Assembly (NCBI GenBank): GCA_900543915.1
Contig: UQTB01000009.1
Coordinates: 1-61,374, forward strand
Direction of reading: 5' to 3'
From: an uncultured Eubacteriales bacterium
GTDB taxonomy: Bacteria > Bacillota > Clostridia > Christensenellales > Borkfalkiaceae
Length of the DNA stretch: 61,374 nucleotides
Shown: in pieces, positions 49,540 through 58,730 of the stretch
Layout: each line of letters starts with the position of its first letter
Position numbering within the stretch: the stretch's first letter is position 1
Made by a program: the position numbers and the translations under genes
Notes under the pieces: model-generated
Seen by the model: the letters and a program-made list of their open reading frames with translations, nothing else
Told to the model about the DNA's origin: nothing
The model's database searches: none

Positions 49540-51102
49540 ATGAAAAAATTTTTGGCGTTGCTCTTTACTGCCGTCGCCGCCTGCACTGGATTGCTCGGGG
49601 CCTGCGGGGAGACGGTGCGGAACGAGGAAACCGACCTCGTCATTCAGGCGTATCTCGGCGGCTACGGCGTCGCGGGGATCCAGGCGGTTGCCGATCGCTT
49701 TGTGGAAATCAATGCGGATAAGGGGTATACCGTCACGGTCACGCCCAACGCGAACATGGTATACAAGGGCGTGTACGATCAGATCCGCATGGGCCCCAAC
49801 CTGGAACCTTCGGATATGTTCATCGCCGGGCTGAATTACAAGACCGTGGTCTACGAAGGCGATACCTTCGTCCAGCAGGACTGGGAGGGAGAGGTCGCCC
49901 TGGCGGACCTGTCGGACGTCTATGCATCCAAAGTCTACGGAGAGGATACGCTGTTTCGGGACAAGATCAACGTCTCCTATCTGGAAAATAACGAGATGAA
50001 CGGCAAGTACTACGCCGCGAGCTGGGCTTCCGGCGTGGCGGGCATCATGTATAACAGAACCCATTTTGAAAACAACGGATGGGAGACGCCCGTCACGACG
50101 AACGAACTGAACGAGCTCTGTGAAAAGATGAAGGCCAAGGGCTTCTATCCCTTTGAATGGGCGGGCGGCGCCTCCTATTGGGAATACTGCGCGCTGCCCT
50201 GGTGGAGACAGCTCATCTCCGAGCAGGAGGCGGACGATTTCTATAACTGCATCGATCAGTACGGGGAGGAATCAGCGGAGGTGTTCAAATCCTACGCGCG
50301 CCTGAAAGCGTATTCACTGGTGCACGATTACGTCTCGGTGGCGAGCGGAAACAGCGCGCCGGACGCAATCAAGACCTCGCACACGCAGGGACAGATGGCG
50401 GTCATGCTGGATGCGAAAAAAACCTGCATGATGCCTACCGCCGACTGGGCGGAAAACGAGATGAAAAACATCGGCGTGACGGGCAACGTGGGGCTCTTTA
50501 AAGTTCCCGTCGTCAGCGATGTGATTTATGTGGACGGAGATACCTCTGTCTACCGCTTTGAGACCGTCCGCACGGAGGCGAAATTGAGAGAAGTCATCCA
50601 TGCCATCGACGACAGAGCCGAAAAGCCTGCGGACGTCAGCCAGGAAGATTTCGACGCACTCAAAAAGATCCGCTCGTATAACGGCACGGAGGGATACTCC
50701 CACCAGATCGTGATCCCCGCGTTCTCCAACGCGATTCCGCTGGCGAAGGAATTTCTCCTCTTCCTCGCGTCCGACGAGGCGCTCCAGATTTACTTCGACG
50801 TCACCGGCTGCACGCTGCCCTACAACGCGGAGAATCTCGATACCTCCAAGGGATCCGAGTTCCAGAAGGATGCCGCCAGGATCGGGGAGACCAGCGTTTA
50901 CGTCAACGATATGCAGTCCAAAAACCCGCTGTACTTTATGACCGAGCTGGGATTCAACAACGACCAGTATTTTATGGAAAAGCGCATGGGTACGAGCGTC
51001 GCGGAGGACTATCTGGACGCAAAGGGCTGGTACGACTATATCTACAATTACTTCAACGACAACTTTGAGAATTACCAGGCTCTGGTCAACATAGGGAAAT
51101 GA
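49540..51102 (+). CDS. Sugar ABC transporter substrate-binding lipoprotein
   Basis: 520 residues, AAGGAGA upstream. Lipobox LGAC, C22. Family 1 solute-binding fold: TDLVIQAYLGGYGVAGIQAV, ASWASGVAGIMYNRTHFENN (hinge) and SDEALQIYFDVTG near the end. Delivers oligosaccharide to the permeases immediately upstream. The ligand-contact residues cannot be named from sequence alone. The stop overlaps a spurious ATG; the next true start is 3 nt on. Confidence 0.9.
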   Translation: MKKFLALLFTAVAACTGLLGACGETVRNEETDLVIQAYLGGYGVAGIQAVADRFVEINADKGYTVTVTPNANMVYKGVYDQIRMGPNLEPSDMFIAGLNYKTVVYEGDTFVQQDWEGEVALADLSDVYASKVYGEDTLFRDKINVSYLENNEMNGKYYAASWASGVAGIMYNRTHFENNGWETPVTTNELNELCEKMKAKGFYPFEWAGGASYWEYCALPWWRQLISEQEADDFYNCIDQYGEESAEVFKSYARLKAYSLVHDYVSVASGNSAPDAIKTSHTQGQMAVMLDAKKTCMMPTADWAENEMKNIGVTGNVGLFKVPVVSDVIYVDGDTSVYRFETVRTEAKLREVIHAIDDRAEKPADVSQEDFDALKKIRSYNGTEGYSHQIVIPAFSNAIPLAKEFLLFLASDEALQIYFDVTGCTLPYNAENLDTSKGSEFQKDAARIGETSVYVNDMQSKNPLYFMTELGFNNDQYFMEKRMGTSVAEDYLDAKGWYDYIYNYFNDNFENYQALVNIGK

Positions 51103-51104
51103 GT

Positions 51105-53615
51105 ATGAAGAGAGTAACGAGCTTTTTCTGCGCCCTGCTGCTGGCATGTTCCGCGGCGGCCGCGGCGGCATGCACGGACGTTCCCTTAAAGGAAGTGGAA
51201 GCGGAGATCTGGACGATGCCCTCCACCGTCAAGGTGCTGCGCGACGAGTCGTATGAGGAATACTATACGGATTCTCCCGTTCTGGAAGTGAAACTCGCCA
51301 AAAACGAGTCCGAGGGCGTGCAGCTCATCGTGACGCCGGAAGAAGACGTATCGTATTACGACGTCTCCGTCGGCAGTCTGACGAATGCAGAGGGCGCTGC
51401 GCTCGGCAAGGCGGACGTCTATGCGGAGTACTACGTCCCCGTGACGAAGATGACCAATCCCAACTCCGTCCGGCCCAAGGGGTATTACCCGGATGCGCTC
51501 ATTCCGATGGAACTCTCGGTCGAAAGCGGAGAGAACGTCATCGGCGCGGGGCAGAATCAGGGAATCTATATCTGCCTGACGACGAAGGAGAGTACGCCTG
51601 CGGGGGAATACCGGGGGACGGTCACGCTGACCATCAACGAAAAAGCGCACCTGATTCCCATTGTGGCGACGGTGTGGGAATTCGTCGTCCCCGTCGAAAA
51701 TCACGCCCGCTCTACCTTCAACCTCATGCAGGAATACATGATGGGCGGGCAGCTGGACAATACGACGGAGACCTATCAGAACACGGTGGACTTTCTGTTG
51801 GATTACCGCATCACCACCACCGAGATGGCTTCCTGGGACTACAACCCGGACGACTGGATCGAGGTGATCAAACGATACGCCGCTGATCCGCGCGTGACGT
51901 CTTATAACGTACACGGAGACGGAACGGTCGGCATGACCCGCCTGAAAGCGTGCATCGAGAATTCCACGCCTGAGCTGAACCTGGTGGATAAGGCGTTTTT
52001 CTACCTGCACGACGAGCCCTTCACCATGATGGAGCAGGCGAAAATCAACCATGACAACAAGATCGACGAGCTCATCGCGCTGGCAAACTCCTATTCGGAA
52101 GAAGAGCTCGCGGGGTACGGACTCACGCGCGAGGACATCATGGGGGTGGAGGTGCTCATCACCATGACGGCCAGCATCGACACCATCGACGGCCTGCGCA
52201 CTTACGCGGCGCTGGCGAGCGATTTCGACACGCAGTCCATGCGCGACATGTACGAAGAATTCCGCCGGAACCCCTATCTCGGTAAGAACAACGAACTCGC
52301 GGGGACGGATTTCGGCACCACCTGGTGGTACGTGTGCGTGCACCCGTACGAGCCGTACGTCAATTTCAACATCGAGATGGACCTGCACTCCAACCGCGAA
52401 CTCCTCTGGATGCAGTACGACTACGATATCGAAGGGCTCCTGTACTGGGGCACCGCGATGTATGTGGAGACCACTTCTTCCATCGACACGATCAACGGCG
52501 CGGTGACGGGGGACGTCTATCACAAGACGAACGGCGTCTACACGGGCGCAAACGGGGACGGCTATCTCGTCTACCCCGGTGCGAAATACGGGCAGGACGG
52601 CGTGCTGCCGAGCATCCGCCTGATGTCAATCCGGGACGGATTCGAGGACTATGAATACCTCTATCTGCTGGAAAACCTCTACAACGAAAAAGCGGAAGAA
52701 TACGGCGTGACGGATATGAAGTTCGACGCCATGATGCGCTCCGTTTACGACAGCATGTATACCGGCACGATCGCCAACGACGATTTTGAGGCAGTTCTCA
52801 AAGCACGGGAAAAGATCGCGCAGATGATCGAACTGCTCTCTTCGGAGGTCGGGGCGGTCTATTCGGTCGGCGAGGTGGATGCGCTCTCCAGGAGCGTGGA
52901 TATCACCGTCGTCGCGAAGAAGGGCAGCGTGCTAAAAGTGGGAGAGGAGACGATTTCCGGCACCGATTACGGCAACGCAACCAAAATCGTTTACACAATG
53001 TCCCTCGGCGAAGAAGCAAACCATTTCAGCGGCACGATCGTAAACGGCGACAGCGAAGTCGCTCTCGCATTCTTCGTGATCAACGGCGTCGTCGGCGTGA
53101 CGAATTTTGAAGAGGAAAAAGAAATCGGCCTCGTCGGGGTTTCGCAGCGGCTGGGAACGCCGAAAGATCACATAACGGCGTCTTACAACGCCGCTCCCGC
53201 GTATGTCAAGAGCGGCGCCGGTTCTCTGAAGCTGCAAGTCGCCGCGCAGGAGTGGACGATGGCGGAACTGGCGCGTTACCGGCCGTATTTCTACTTTGAA
53301 AAGAGCGCCTTCGGCGATGTGAAGAAAATCCGCACCTTCGAGATGGATGTGTTCAATCCGGGAACGGAGACGCTGGCGTTCTCCGCGGAGCTCTCCGCGC
53401 TGTCTGAGAGCGGCGCGGTGCGCAACAAGCGCCTGCTGGAGACGGAGCTCGCCCCCGGCTGGAATAAAATCAAGATCGACAACTTCGCCTCGGGCGAGTG
53501 GACGCTGAACGGGGAAGAGCTTTATTCCAAGGTCGTTTCCGTCAACTTCTATTTCGACCTTCTGGAAACGGATATCACGGTATACGTGGATAACGTCTAC
53601 TGCACCGGGCGATGA
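51105..53615 (+). CDS. GH123-like (DUF4091) glycoside hydrolase lipoprotein with extra C-terminal domain
   Basis: 836 residues from the ATG at 51105, chosen over 51099 (which overlaps the previous stop) because AGGG lies eight nt upstream. Lipobox AAAC, C23. The first ~590 residues parallel the enzyme at 45520-47322, including the pair D303-E304 in YLHDEPFT, the TTWWYVCVHPYEPY block and the DUF4091 end. About 245 further residues form beta-rich domains with a jelly-roll-like section (FEMDVFNPGTETLAFSAELS) similar to those of the paired lipoproteins. Extracellular beta-GalNAc-type glycosidase by family; substrate unproven. Followed by its lipoprotein partner with a 14-nt gap. Confidence 0.85.
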   Translation: MKRVTSFFCALLLACSAAAAAACTDVPLKEVEAEIWTMPSTVKVLRDESYEEYYTDSPVLEVKLAKNESEGVQLIVTPEEDVSYYDVSVGSLTNAEGAALGKADVYAEYYVPVTKMTNPNSVRPKGYYPDALIPMELSVESGENVIGAGQNQGIYICLTTKESTPAGEYRGTVTLTINEKAHLIPIVATVWEFVVPVENHARSTFNLMQEYMMGGQLDNTTETYQNTVDFLLDYRITTTEMASWDYNPDDWIEVIKRYAADPRVTSYNVHGDGTVGMTRLKACIENSTPELNLVDKAFFYLHDEPFTMMEQAKINHDNKIDELIALANSYSEEELAGYGLTREDIMGVEVLITMTASIDTIDGLRTYAALASDFDTQSMRDMYEEFRRNPYLGKNNELAGTDFGTTWWYVCVHPYEPYVNFNIEMDLHSNRELLWMQYDYDIEGLLYWGTAMYVETTSSIDTINGAVTGDVYHKTNGVYTGANGDGYLVYPGAKYGQDGVLPSIRLMSIRDGFEDYEYLYLLENLYNEKAEEYGVTDMKFDAMMRSVYDSMYTGTIANDDFEAVLKAREKIAQMIELLSSEVGAVYSVGEVDALSRSVDITVVAKKGSVLKVGEETISGTDYGNATKIVYTMSLGEEANHFSGTIVNGDSEVALAFFVINGVVGVTNFEEEKEIGLVGVSQRLGTPKDHITASYNAAPAYVKSGAGSLKLQVAAQEWTMAELARYRPYFYFEKSAFGDVKKIRTFEMDVFNPGTETLAFSAELSALSESGAVRNKRLLETELAPGWNKIKIDNFASGEWTLNGEELYSKVVSVNFYFDLLETDITVYVDNVYCTGR

Positions 53616-53629
53616 GGAGGGAAAGGATT

Positions 53630-54733
53630 ATGAAAAGATGGATTGTTTTGCTCCTGGCTGTCATGCTCTCCCTCTCCGCCTTTTGGGCGGCCGGCTGCGG
53701 CGCGCAGGAAGAGGGAACGCTCCTTTCCTCCTTCGAGTCGTACGACGAACTCATCAATATGCGCTGGCTGAACGACTTCGGCTCCGCGAAACTGACGTCT
53801 GACGAGCGATACGTGACGGACGGCACTTACGCCGTGCACCTTACGGTCAACGGCGACTACAAGACCAACCGCAACCCCGCGATGGGGCTCGTGCTCGGTA
53901 CCCGTTACGAAAAGACGGATTATTCGGACGTCGACAAGATCTCCGTAGACGTCTATAACGACAACGACTTCACCGCCAACATCTATTTCCAGTATCTGAC
54001 GAAGAGCAAGGATACGCCGATGCTGTCCAGCGAGAACAAAGCGGAGCTTCCCCCAAAGACGATGACGAAAGCCGTGTTCGAAATTGACCGGGACTTTCTC
54101 TCGCAGCTTCTGAACATCGACCAGGTGCTGCAGGTGCGGTTGGTGTTCGACCGGGCGGATTCCTATATGCAGCCTTACCGCAGCTTTTACGTAGACAACC
54201 TGCGCTATCACACGACGAACGATCCGATCGACGAGAGCTATCAGATCCGCCGCGCGGATGAAATCGAGTCGGCGGACCGGCCGGAGTATCTCTCCGCATG
54301 GCAGAACATCAACCAGTACCAGTACACGCCGTCCAATTTGGAATTCAACACCGATCCCACATATATCAGGGGCGGAGCGGGCTCTTTCAGGATGAGCAAT
54401 ATCACCGGGTATTTTACGACGCCGACTTACGGCGCAGGCTGGAAGACCGTTCCCTATATTACCGATATCAGCGGGTACAAAAGCCTCTCGTACTGGATTT
54501 ACAACCGGGGCGAAGCGGACGTCAGTGTGCTGATGGCGAACGGCGACCAGTCCGCGCAGGTCTACGTCGGCCTGGCGAAGGCCAATCAATGGACAGAGAT
54601 CGTGATCCCCATCGAGACCTTCCGGGAAAACAAATTCGATCTCAAAAAATTCGAATCTTTCCACGTGGTGGTCGGCTTTCCGTCCGATACGCCTTGCAGC
54701 ATCTATTTCGATGAGATCGTGATGAACAGATAG
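53630..54733 (+). CDS. Lipoprotein with jelly-roll-like domains, paralogue of 44269-45501
   Basis: 367 residues from the ATG at 53630 (GAGGAGGGAAAGG upstream; the ATG at 53612 overlaps the previous stop). Lipobox AAGC, C23. Unlike its paralogue it has almost no linker after the cysteine. Two beta-sandwich domains, shared motifs SSFESYDE, YNDND and FYVDNLRYHTTNDPIDE. No catalytic motif. Partner of the GH123-like gene before it, as in the leftward copy. Confidence 0.78.
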   Translation: MKRWIVLLLAVMLSLSAFWAAGCGAQEEGTLLSSFESYDELINMRWLNDFGSAKLTSDERYVTDGTYAVHLTVNGDYKTNRNPAMGLVLGTRYEKTDYSDVDKISVDVYNDNDFTANIYFQYLTKSKDTPMLSSENKAELPPKTMTKAVFEIDRDFLSQLLNIDQVLQVRLVFDRADSYMQPYRSFYVDNLRYHTTNDPIDESYQIRRADEIESADRPEYLSAWQNINQYQYTPSNLEFNTDPTYIRGGAGSFRMSNITGYFTTPTYGAGWKTVPYITDISGYKSLSYWIYNRGEADVSVLMANGDQSAQVYVGLAKANQWTEIVIPIETFRENKFDLKKFESFHVVVGFPSDTPCSIYFDEIVMNR

Positions 54734-54829
54734 CGTTCTTGGGACGGGGGAAAGGCGCGCCCTGCGCGGGCGCTGAACGGGAGTTTTGCGCGTACAGCGT
54801 GAAATAAAAAATGTATAAGGAGAAAAAAG

Positions 54830-56935
54830 ATGAAAAGAGCAAGCAAGTTGGTTGCAGTCTGCCTGGCGCTGCTGATGTGCCTGACGGCCGGCGTTACGGC
54901 CGCGTGCAAGCCGGACGGCCCTTCGGGCGGGATCACCTATACGGTTACCCTTCCCACGGGACTGACGGGCGGCAGCGTCACCGCGGACAAGAAGGAAGTG
55001 GAAGAGGGCGGCAGCGTCGTGATCACCGCCGCGCCGGATGAATCGTACGAACTGGACTGGATCAAGATCAACGGCGAAGATCAGGCCAAGACGGGAAACA
55101 ACCGGTATGAAGTCAAAAACGTGAAGGAAAACATCACGGTCACCGCCGCGTTCAAACGCAGCGAGGTTCCCTCCATGTTCCTCGCGTTTCCGGACGACAG
55201 GCTGATCAATTCGGCTTCCGATCTCACCTATTACGTCAACGAATCGGGCGAGCAGGAGTACCGCAGCGATCTCCCTGCGCTGGAAGCGGGCGCGGAACTC
55301 GGCGTCATGGTCACCATGAAGGCCGGCGCGCTGGACGAACAGTTGGAGTTTCTTCCCGACAACCCCGATTACGCCATTTCGGGCGGCGTCAAGACGAACT
55401 ATTCGGAAAACGGATTTGAAAAGGGCATTCTGACGGACGTCACCGACGGCATCTACATGAAGCCGTCCTGCGCGTACGAGATCGCCTACACCGCGTCCAA
55501 AGCGGGCAGGACAGAGACGCGCATTCAGACCGTCCTCGTCGCCAATACGTACGATCTCGTCTCCGACCTTTACGGTTCCACGTACGACGACGCCGTTATC
55601 ATGAACATGGAACTCGTCGACGCGCCATCCGCGATCTACGGGGAAGACAAGGTAATGAAGCTCAACCTCCCCGAAAATACGGCGGAAAAGAGCGGGATGT
55701 TTGAAAAAGCGGGCATTTATCTGGGAACGAAACTGACTTCCGATTTCCACTGGCTCATCTATAACGACAGCGACACCGAGGTCATTCTCGCGGTAAAGGG
55801 CGTATCCAACGTCATGGATCCCAAGCTGGCGCCGCATTCCTATATGCTTTGGAACCCGTACACGAGGCCCTATTATCAGAGCGGCGGATCGATGCCGGAC
55901 GGTTCAAACCCGATTTTCGATACGCACGGCTATATCGATTCCGCCACCGGGGCGTTAAAGACCCTTCAGTTCACCTGCGTCCCCACCGATATGAGCAAGG
56001 AAGTCAATATCTACATCGGCGGTCTGCGCGGCACCGCGGTTCCCTATACCGAATTTGCGACTTTCCCCGAAGACAGAGTGATTTCCTCCGCGGAGATGGG
56101 CGATCCGTACGGCATTACCTACTACGTCAACGAATCGGGCGATCAGGAATTCCGCAGCGATTTCCCCACGGCGAAGAACGCTTCGACGGAAATCACGGCC
56201 AAAGCAACCGCGAGAAATTTCCGCGCCGCCCCTTATTTCAACGATCTGACGCCGCCCACCGGCATTGCGGCAGACCAGTTCAGCCAGGGCGTGCTGGACG
56301 ACATTTCGGACGGCATCGACATGCTTCCCGGATACGCCTACTATATCGAGTATACGGCAAAGACGGCGGACGGGACAACTGAAACGAGAACGCAGACGAT
56401 CATCCTCTGGGATATGGCGCCGTTTGTGCCGGATGTCTATACGGGGGCTTCCTTCCGGCTGGCAAACGAGGCGGAATCCGTCACGGTCGAGGAACCCGAT
56501 TCCGCCCTGATGGGCAGCAGAATGCTGAACATCAAATTCGGCGATCATTCCGCTCATTTGGACGCCCGGAGACAGGTCTGGTGGACGAAATCCGGCGTCA
56601 AAGTGGCGGGCGACAGGGCGACCCAGCGGCTGGAATTTCTGATCTACAACCCCAATGACTTTGCCATGAGCATGTTCAACGTGATCGGCGTCAACAGTTC
56701 GTGGGGATATATCACGATGGAACCGCATACGTATCTGCTTTGGGATCCGTATTCTCTTTCCGGGTGGTCCGAGGCGCTGTGGGGAGACGGTTCCGCCCGT
56801 CAGGACGGTTTGATTACGGAAGCCAACGAACTCGGCAGCATTGGTTTCTATTTTGATGCAGCGGAGGGCAAAGCCGGCAGCCTGTACGTCGGTCAGTTTA
56901 TGGCGACGCTTCCCGCCGCCGAAGCTGCCGCGTAA
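54830..56935 (+). CDS. Lipoprotein with InlB-B-like repeat and two homologous modules
   Basis: 701 residues, TAAGGAGA upstream. Lipobox TAAC, C26. Residues about 35-110 form a bacterial repeat of the Flg_new_2/InlB B type (GGSVTADKKEVEEGGSVVIT). Two homologous ~280-residue modules follow, each with FPEDRVI/FPDDRLI, TYYVNESG(E/D)QE(Y/F)RSD, a DGIYMKPSCAYEIAYTA-type block, a long beta-sandwich and an APHSYMLWNPY/EPHTYLLWDPY motif. The duplication is strong but the modules match no family I know. Probably a surface carbohydrate-binding protein of the operon. Confidence 0.72.
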   Translation: MKRASKLVAVCLALLMCLTAGVTAACKPDGPSGGITYTVTLPTGLTGGSVTADKKEVEEGGSVVITAAPDESYELDWIKINGEDQAKTGNNRYEVKNVKENITVTAAFKRSEVPSMFLAFPDDRLINSASDLTYYVNESGEQEYRSDLPALEAGAELGVMVTMKAGALDEQLEFLPDNPDYAISGGVKTNYSENGFEKGILTDVTDGIYMKPSCAYEIAYTASKAGRTETRIQTVLVANTYDLVSDLYGSTYDDAVIMNMELVDAPSAIYGEDKVMKLNLPENTAEKSGMFEKAGIYLGTKLTSDFHWLIYNDSDTEVILAVKGVSNVMDPKLAPHSYMLWNPYTRPYYQSGGSMPDGSNPIFDTHGYIDSATGALKTLQFTCVPTDMSKEVNIYIGGLRGTAVPYTEFATFPEDRVISSAEMGDPYGITYYVNESGDQEFRSDFPTAKNASTEITAKATARNFRAAPYFNDLTPPTGIAADQFSQGVLDDISDGIDMLPGYAYYIEYTAKTADGTTETRTQTIILWDMAPFVPDVYTGASFRLANEAESVTVEEPDSALMGSRMLNIKFGDHSAHLDARRQVWWTKSGVKVAGDRATQRLEFLIYNPNDFAMSMFNVIGVNSSWGYITMEPHTYLLWDPYSLSGWSEALWGDGSARQDGLITEANELGSIGFYFDAAEGKAGSLYVGQFMATLPAAEAAA

Positions 56936-56955
56936 AAAGATAGGATTACGCCAGC

Positions 56956-56992
56956 AAAACGCCTGTTGTTTCAGCAATGGGCGTTTTGCATA
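56956..56992 (+). other. Intergenic stem-loop before the DUF4838 gene
   Basis: GCAAAACGCC pairs with GGCGTTTTGC across a 17-nt loop. It lacks a following T-run, so it is more likely a processing or stability element than a full terminator. Confidence 0.45.
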
Positions 56993-57011
56993 GCGCAGTA
57001 AGGGGAAAGAT

Positions 57012-58721
57012 ATGGAAATCAGCAGCAGAAAACCCTTTCACGCGGTCCTGGCATACCGCGGTGCGGCCGATCCCGAGCGGTACGCTTTCGAGCAGCTCGG
57101 AAAATACCTGAAAAAGAGCGTCAACGTATTTTTGGCAAAGTGCAACGACCTCATGCCCGCGCATGAATTTGAAATCATCATCGGCAAAACCGCCCGCAGC
57201 GAGGACTTCTGCGAGACGTTCGGGCTGGCGGAAGACGGTTATTATATCGTCTGCCGCGGGGGAAAGCTCTATCTCGGCGGCAGAGGGCGGGGCGTCATTT
57301 ACGCGGTGTTCTCGTTTCTGGAACAGTTCGCCGCCTGCCGTTTTTTTGCCCCCGACGAGGAGTATATCCCGGAACTGGATGCGATCGAGATCCCGGAGGG
57401 GTACAAGGCGCATTTTTCCCCCGTCTTTTCCATGCGGGACGTGCTTTGGTCCACCAATTTCGACATCGATTGGAGCGTCAAGCAGAAGATCAACCGCGGG
57501 CATTACCGCAACTTCTTCGGCGGCACCGGGGGAGAAAAGGGGTTCGCCGGCTACTTCGGACACACGCTCGGAGAGCTCGCCGAAACGGGATACGACGCGC
57601 CCGAGCCCTGCCTGACGGACGAGCGCATTTACCGCACGGTGGTGAAGAACGTGAGAGCGCTCCTGACTGAAAATCCGGGCGCCGCCTTCGTCTCCGTCTC
57701 CCAGAACGACGATTTCCGCGTCTGCACGTGTGAAAAATGCGCCGCGGTCGATGGGGAAGAGGAGAGCCATGCGGGCACGATGATCCGCTTTGTCAACCGC
57801 GTCGCGGAAGAGCTGGAGGGGGAATTCCCGGGCGTTCTGTTTCATACGTTCGCCTATCAGTATACCCGCAGGCCGCCGAAGTACGCGCGGCCCCGGCACA
57901 ACGTGGTGGTACAGCTCTGTCCCATCGAGTGCTGCGCGGGCCACTCTGTGGCGACCTGCGACAGCTCGACGCCCGCGCCGTGGGCGGAAATGGTATCCGA
58001 GCGCTCCTTTCGGGAGGACTTTTTGGGCTGGGCGGAAATTTCCCCCGCGCTCCAGATCTGGGACTACACCACCGACTTCCATCACTATTTCGCGCCCTTC
58101 CCCAATCTCTATTCGGTGCGGGACAACGTACGCTTTTACGCGGCGCACAGGGTTACGGGGGTATTGCTGCAGGGAAATATCAACACCTGTCATTCGGGGG
58201 AATTTGCCGAACTGAAGGCGTATCTGATGGCCAAGCTCCTTTGGGATCCCTCCGTCGGAGACGAGGCTTACGACGCGCTGATCGACGAATTTTTACGGCA
58301 CTATTACGGCGAGGGGTGGCGCTTTATCAGGGAATATATCGACGGGCTGCACGAAATCTGCAAAGACCGTCATTTCGGCATCTATTATCACCCGCTGAAA
58401 ATCCTGCCCGCAGAGGAGGGCCTTCCCTTCATGCTGCGGGCGAAAAAGCTGTTTTCCCGCGCGGAAGCGGCGGCGCTGCGCCCCGCATGCAGAATGCGGG
58501 TGAAGCGCTCCGCCGTTCAGGTCGAATATTACCTCCTTCTGGCGCAGTACGGGGAGGAATACGAAAAAGGAGACGAGGCTTCCCGCGCGCGTTACGTAAA
58601 CAGAAACAGGGCTTTTTACGAATTCATCGTGAAGAACGGCATCTACATGAACCCGGATAAGCCGCTGCCGAAAGACGTTGATTTTACGAAGGCGCCGGAT
58701 ACGTGGCATAAATTGGGGTAG
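57012..58721 (+). CDS. DUF4838 domain protein, probable cytoplasmic glycan-processing enzyme
   Basis: 569 residues, GGGGAAAG upstream. No signal peptide. N-terminal alpha/beta domain like the Glyco_hydro_67N/GH20b type (about 1-125, with FEIIIGKTARSEDF and LYLGGRGRGVIYAVFSFLEQ), then the DUF4838 barrel (PF16126) with FVSVSQNDDFRVCTCEKCAA (about 220-245). CTCEKC may bind metal. DUF4838 proteins occur in glycan loci of many gut bacteria; activity unassigned. Being cytoplasmic, it should act on imported oligosaccharide after extracellular trimming. Confidence 0.83.
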   Translation: MEISSRKPFHAVLAYRGAADPERYAFEQLGKYLKKSVNVFLAKCNDLMPAHEFEIIIGKTARSEDFCETFGLAEDGYYIVCRGGKLYLGGRGRGVIYAVFSFLEQFAACRFFAPDEEYIPELDAIEIPEGYKAHFSPVFSMRDVLWSTNFDIDWSVKQKINRGHYRNFFGGTGGEKGFAGYFGHTLGELAETGYDAPEPCLTDERIYRTVVKNVRALLTENPGAAFVSVSQNDDFRVCTCEKCAAVDGEEESHAGTMIRFVNRVAEELEGEFPGVLFHTFAYQYTRRPPKYARPRHNVVVQLCPIECCAGHSVATCDSSTPAPWAEMVSERSFREDFLGWAEISPALQIWDYTTDFHHYFAPFPNLYSVRDNVRFYAAHRVTGVLLQGNINTCHSGEFAELKAYLMAKLLWDPSVGDEAYDALIDEFLRHYYGEGWRFIREYIDGLHEICKDRHFGIYYHPLKILPAEEGLPFMLRAKKLFSRAEAAALRPACRMRVKRSAVQVEYYLLLAQYGEEYEKGDEASRARYVNRNRAFYEFIVKNGIYMNPDKPLPKDVDFTKAPDTWHKLG

Positions 58722-58730
58722 AAGAAAGAA

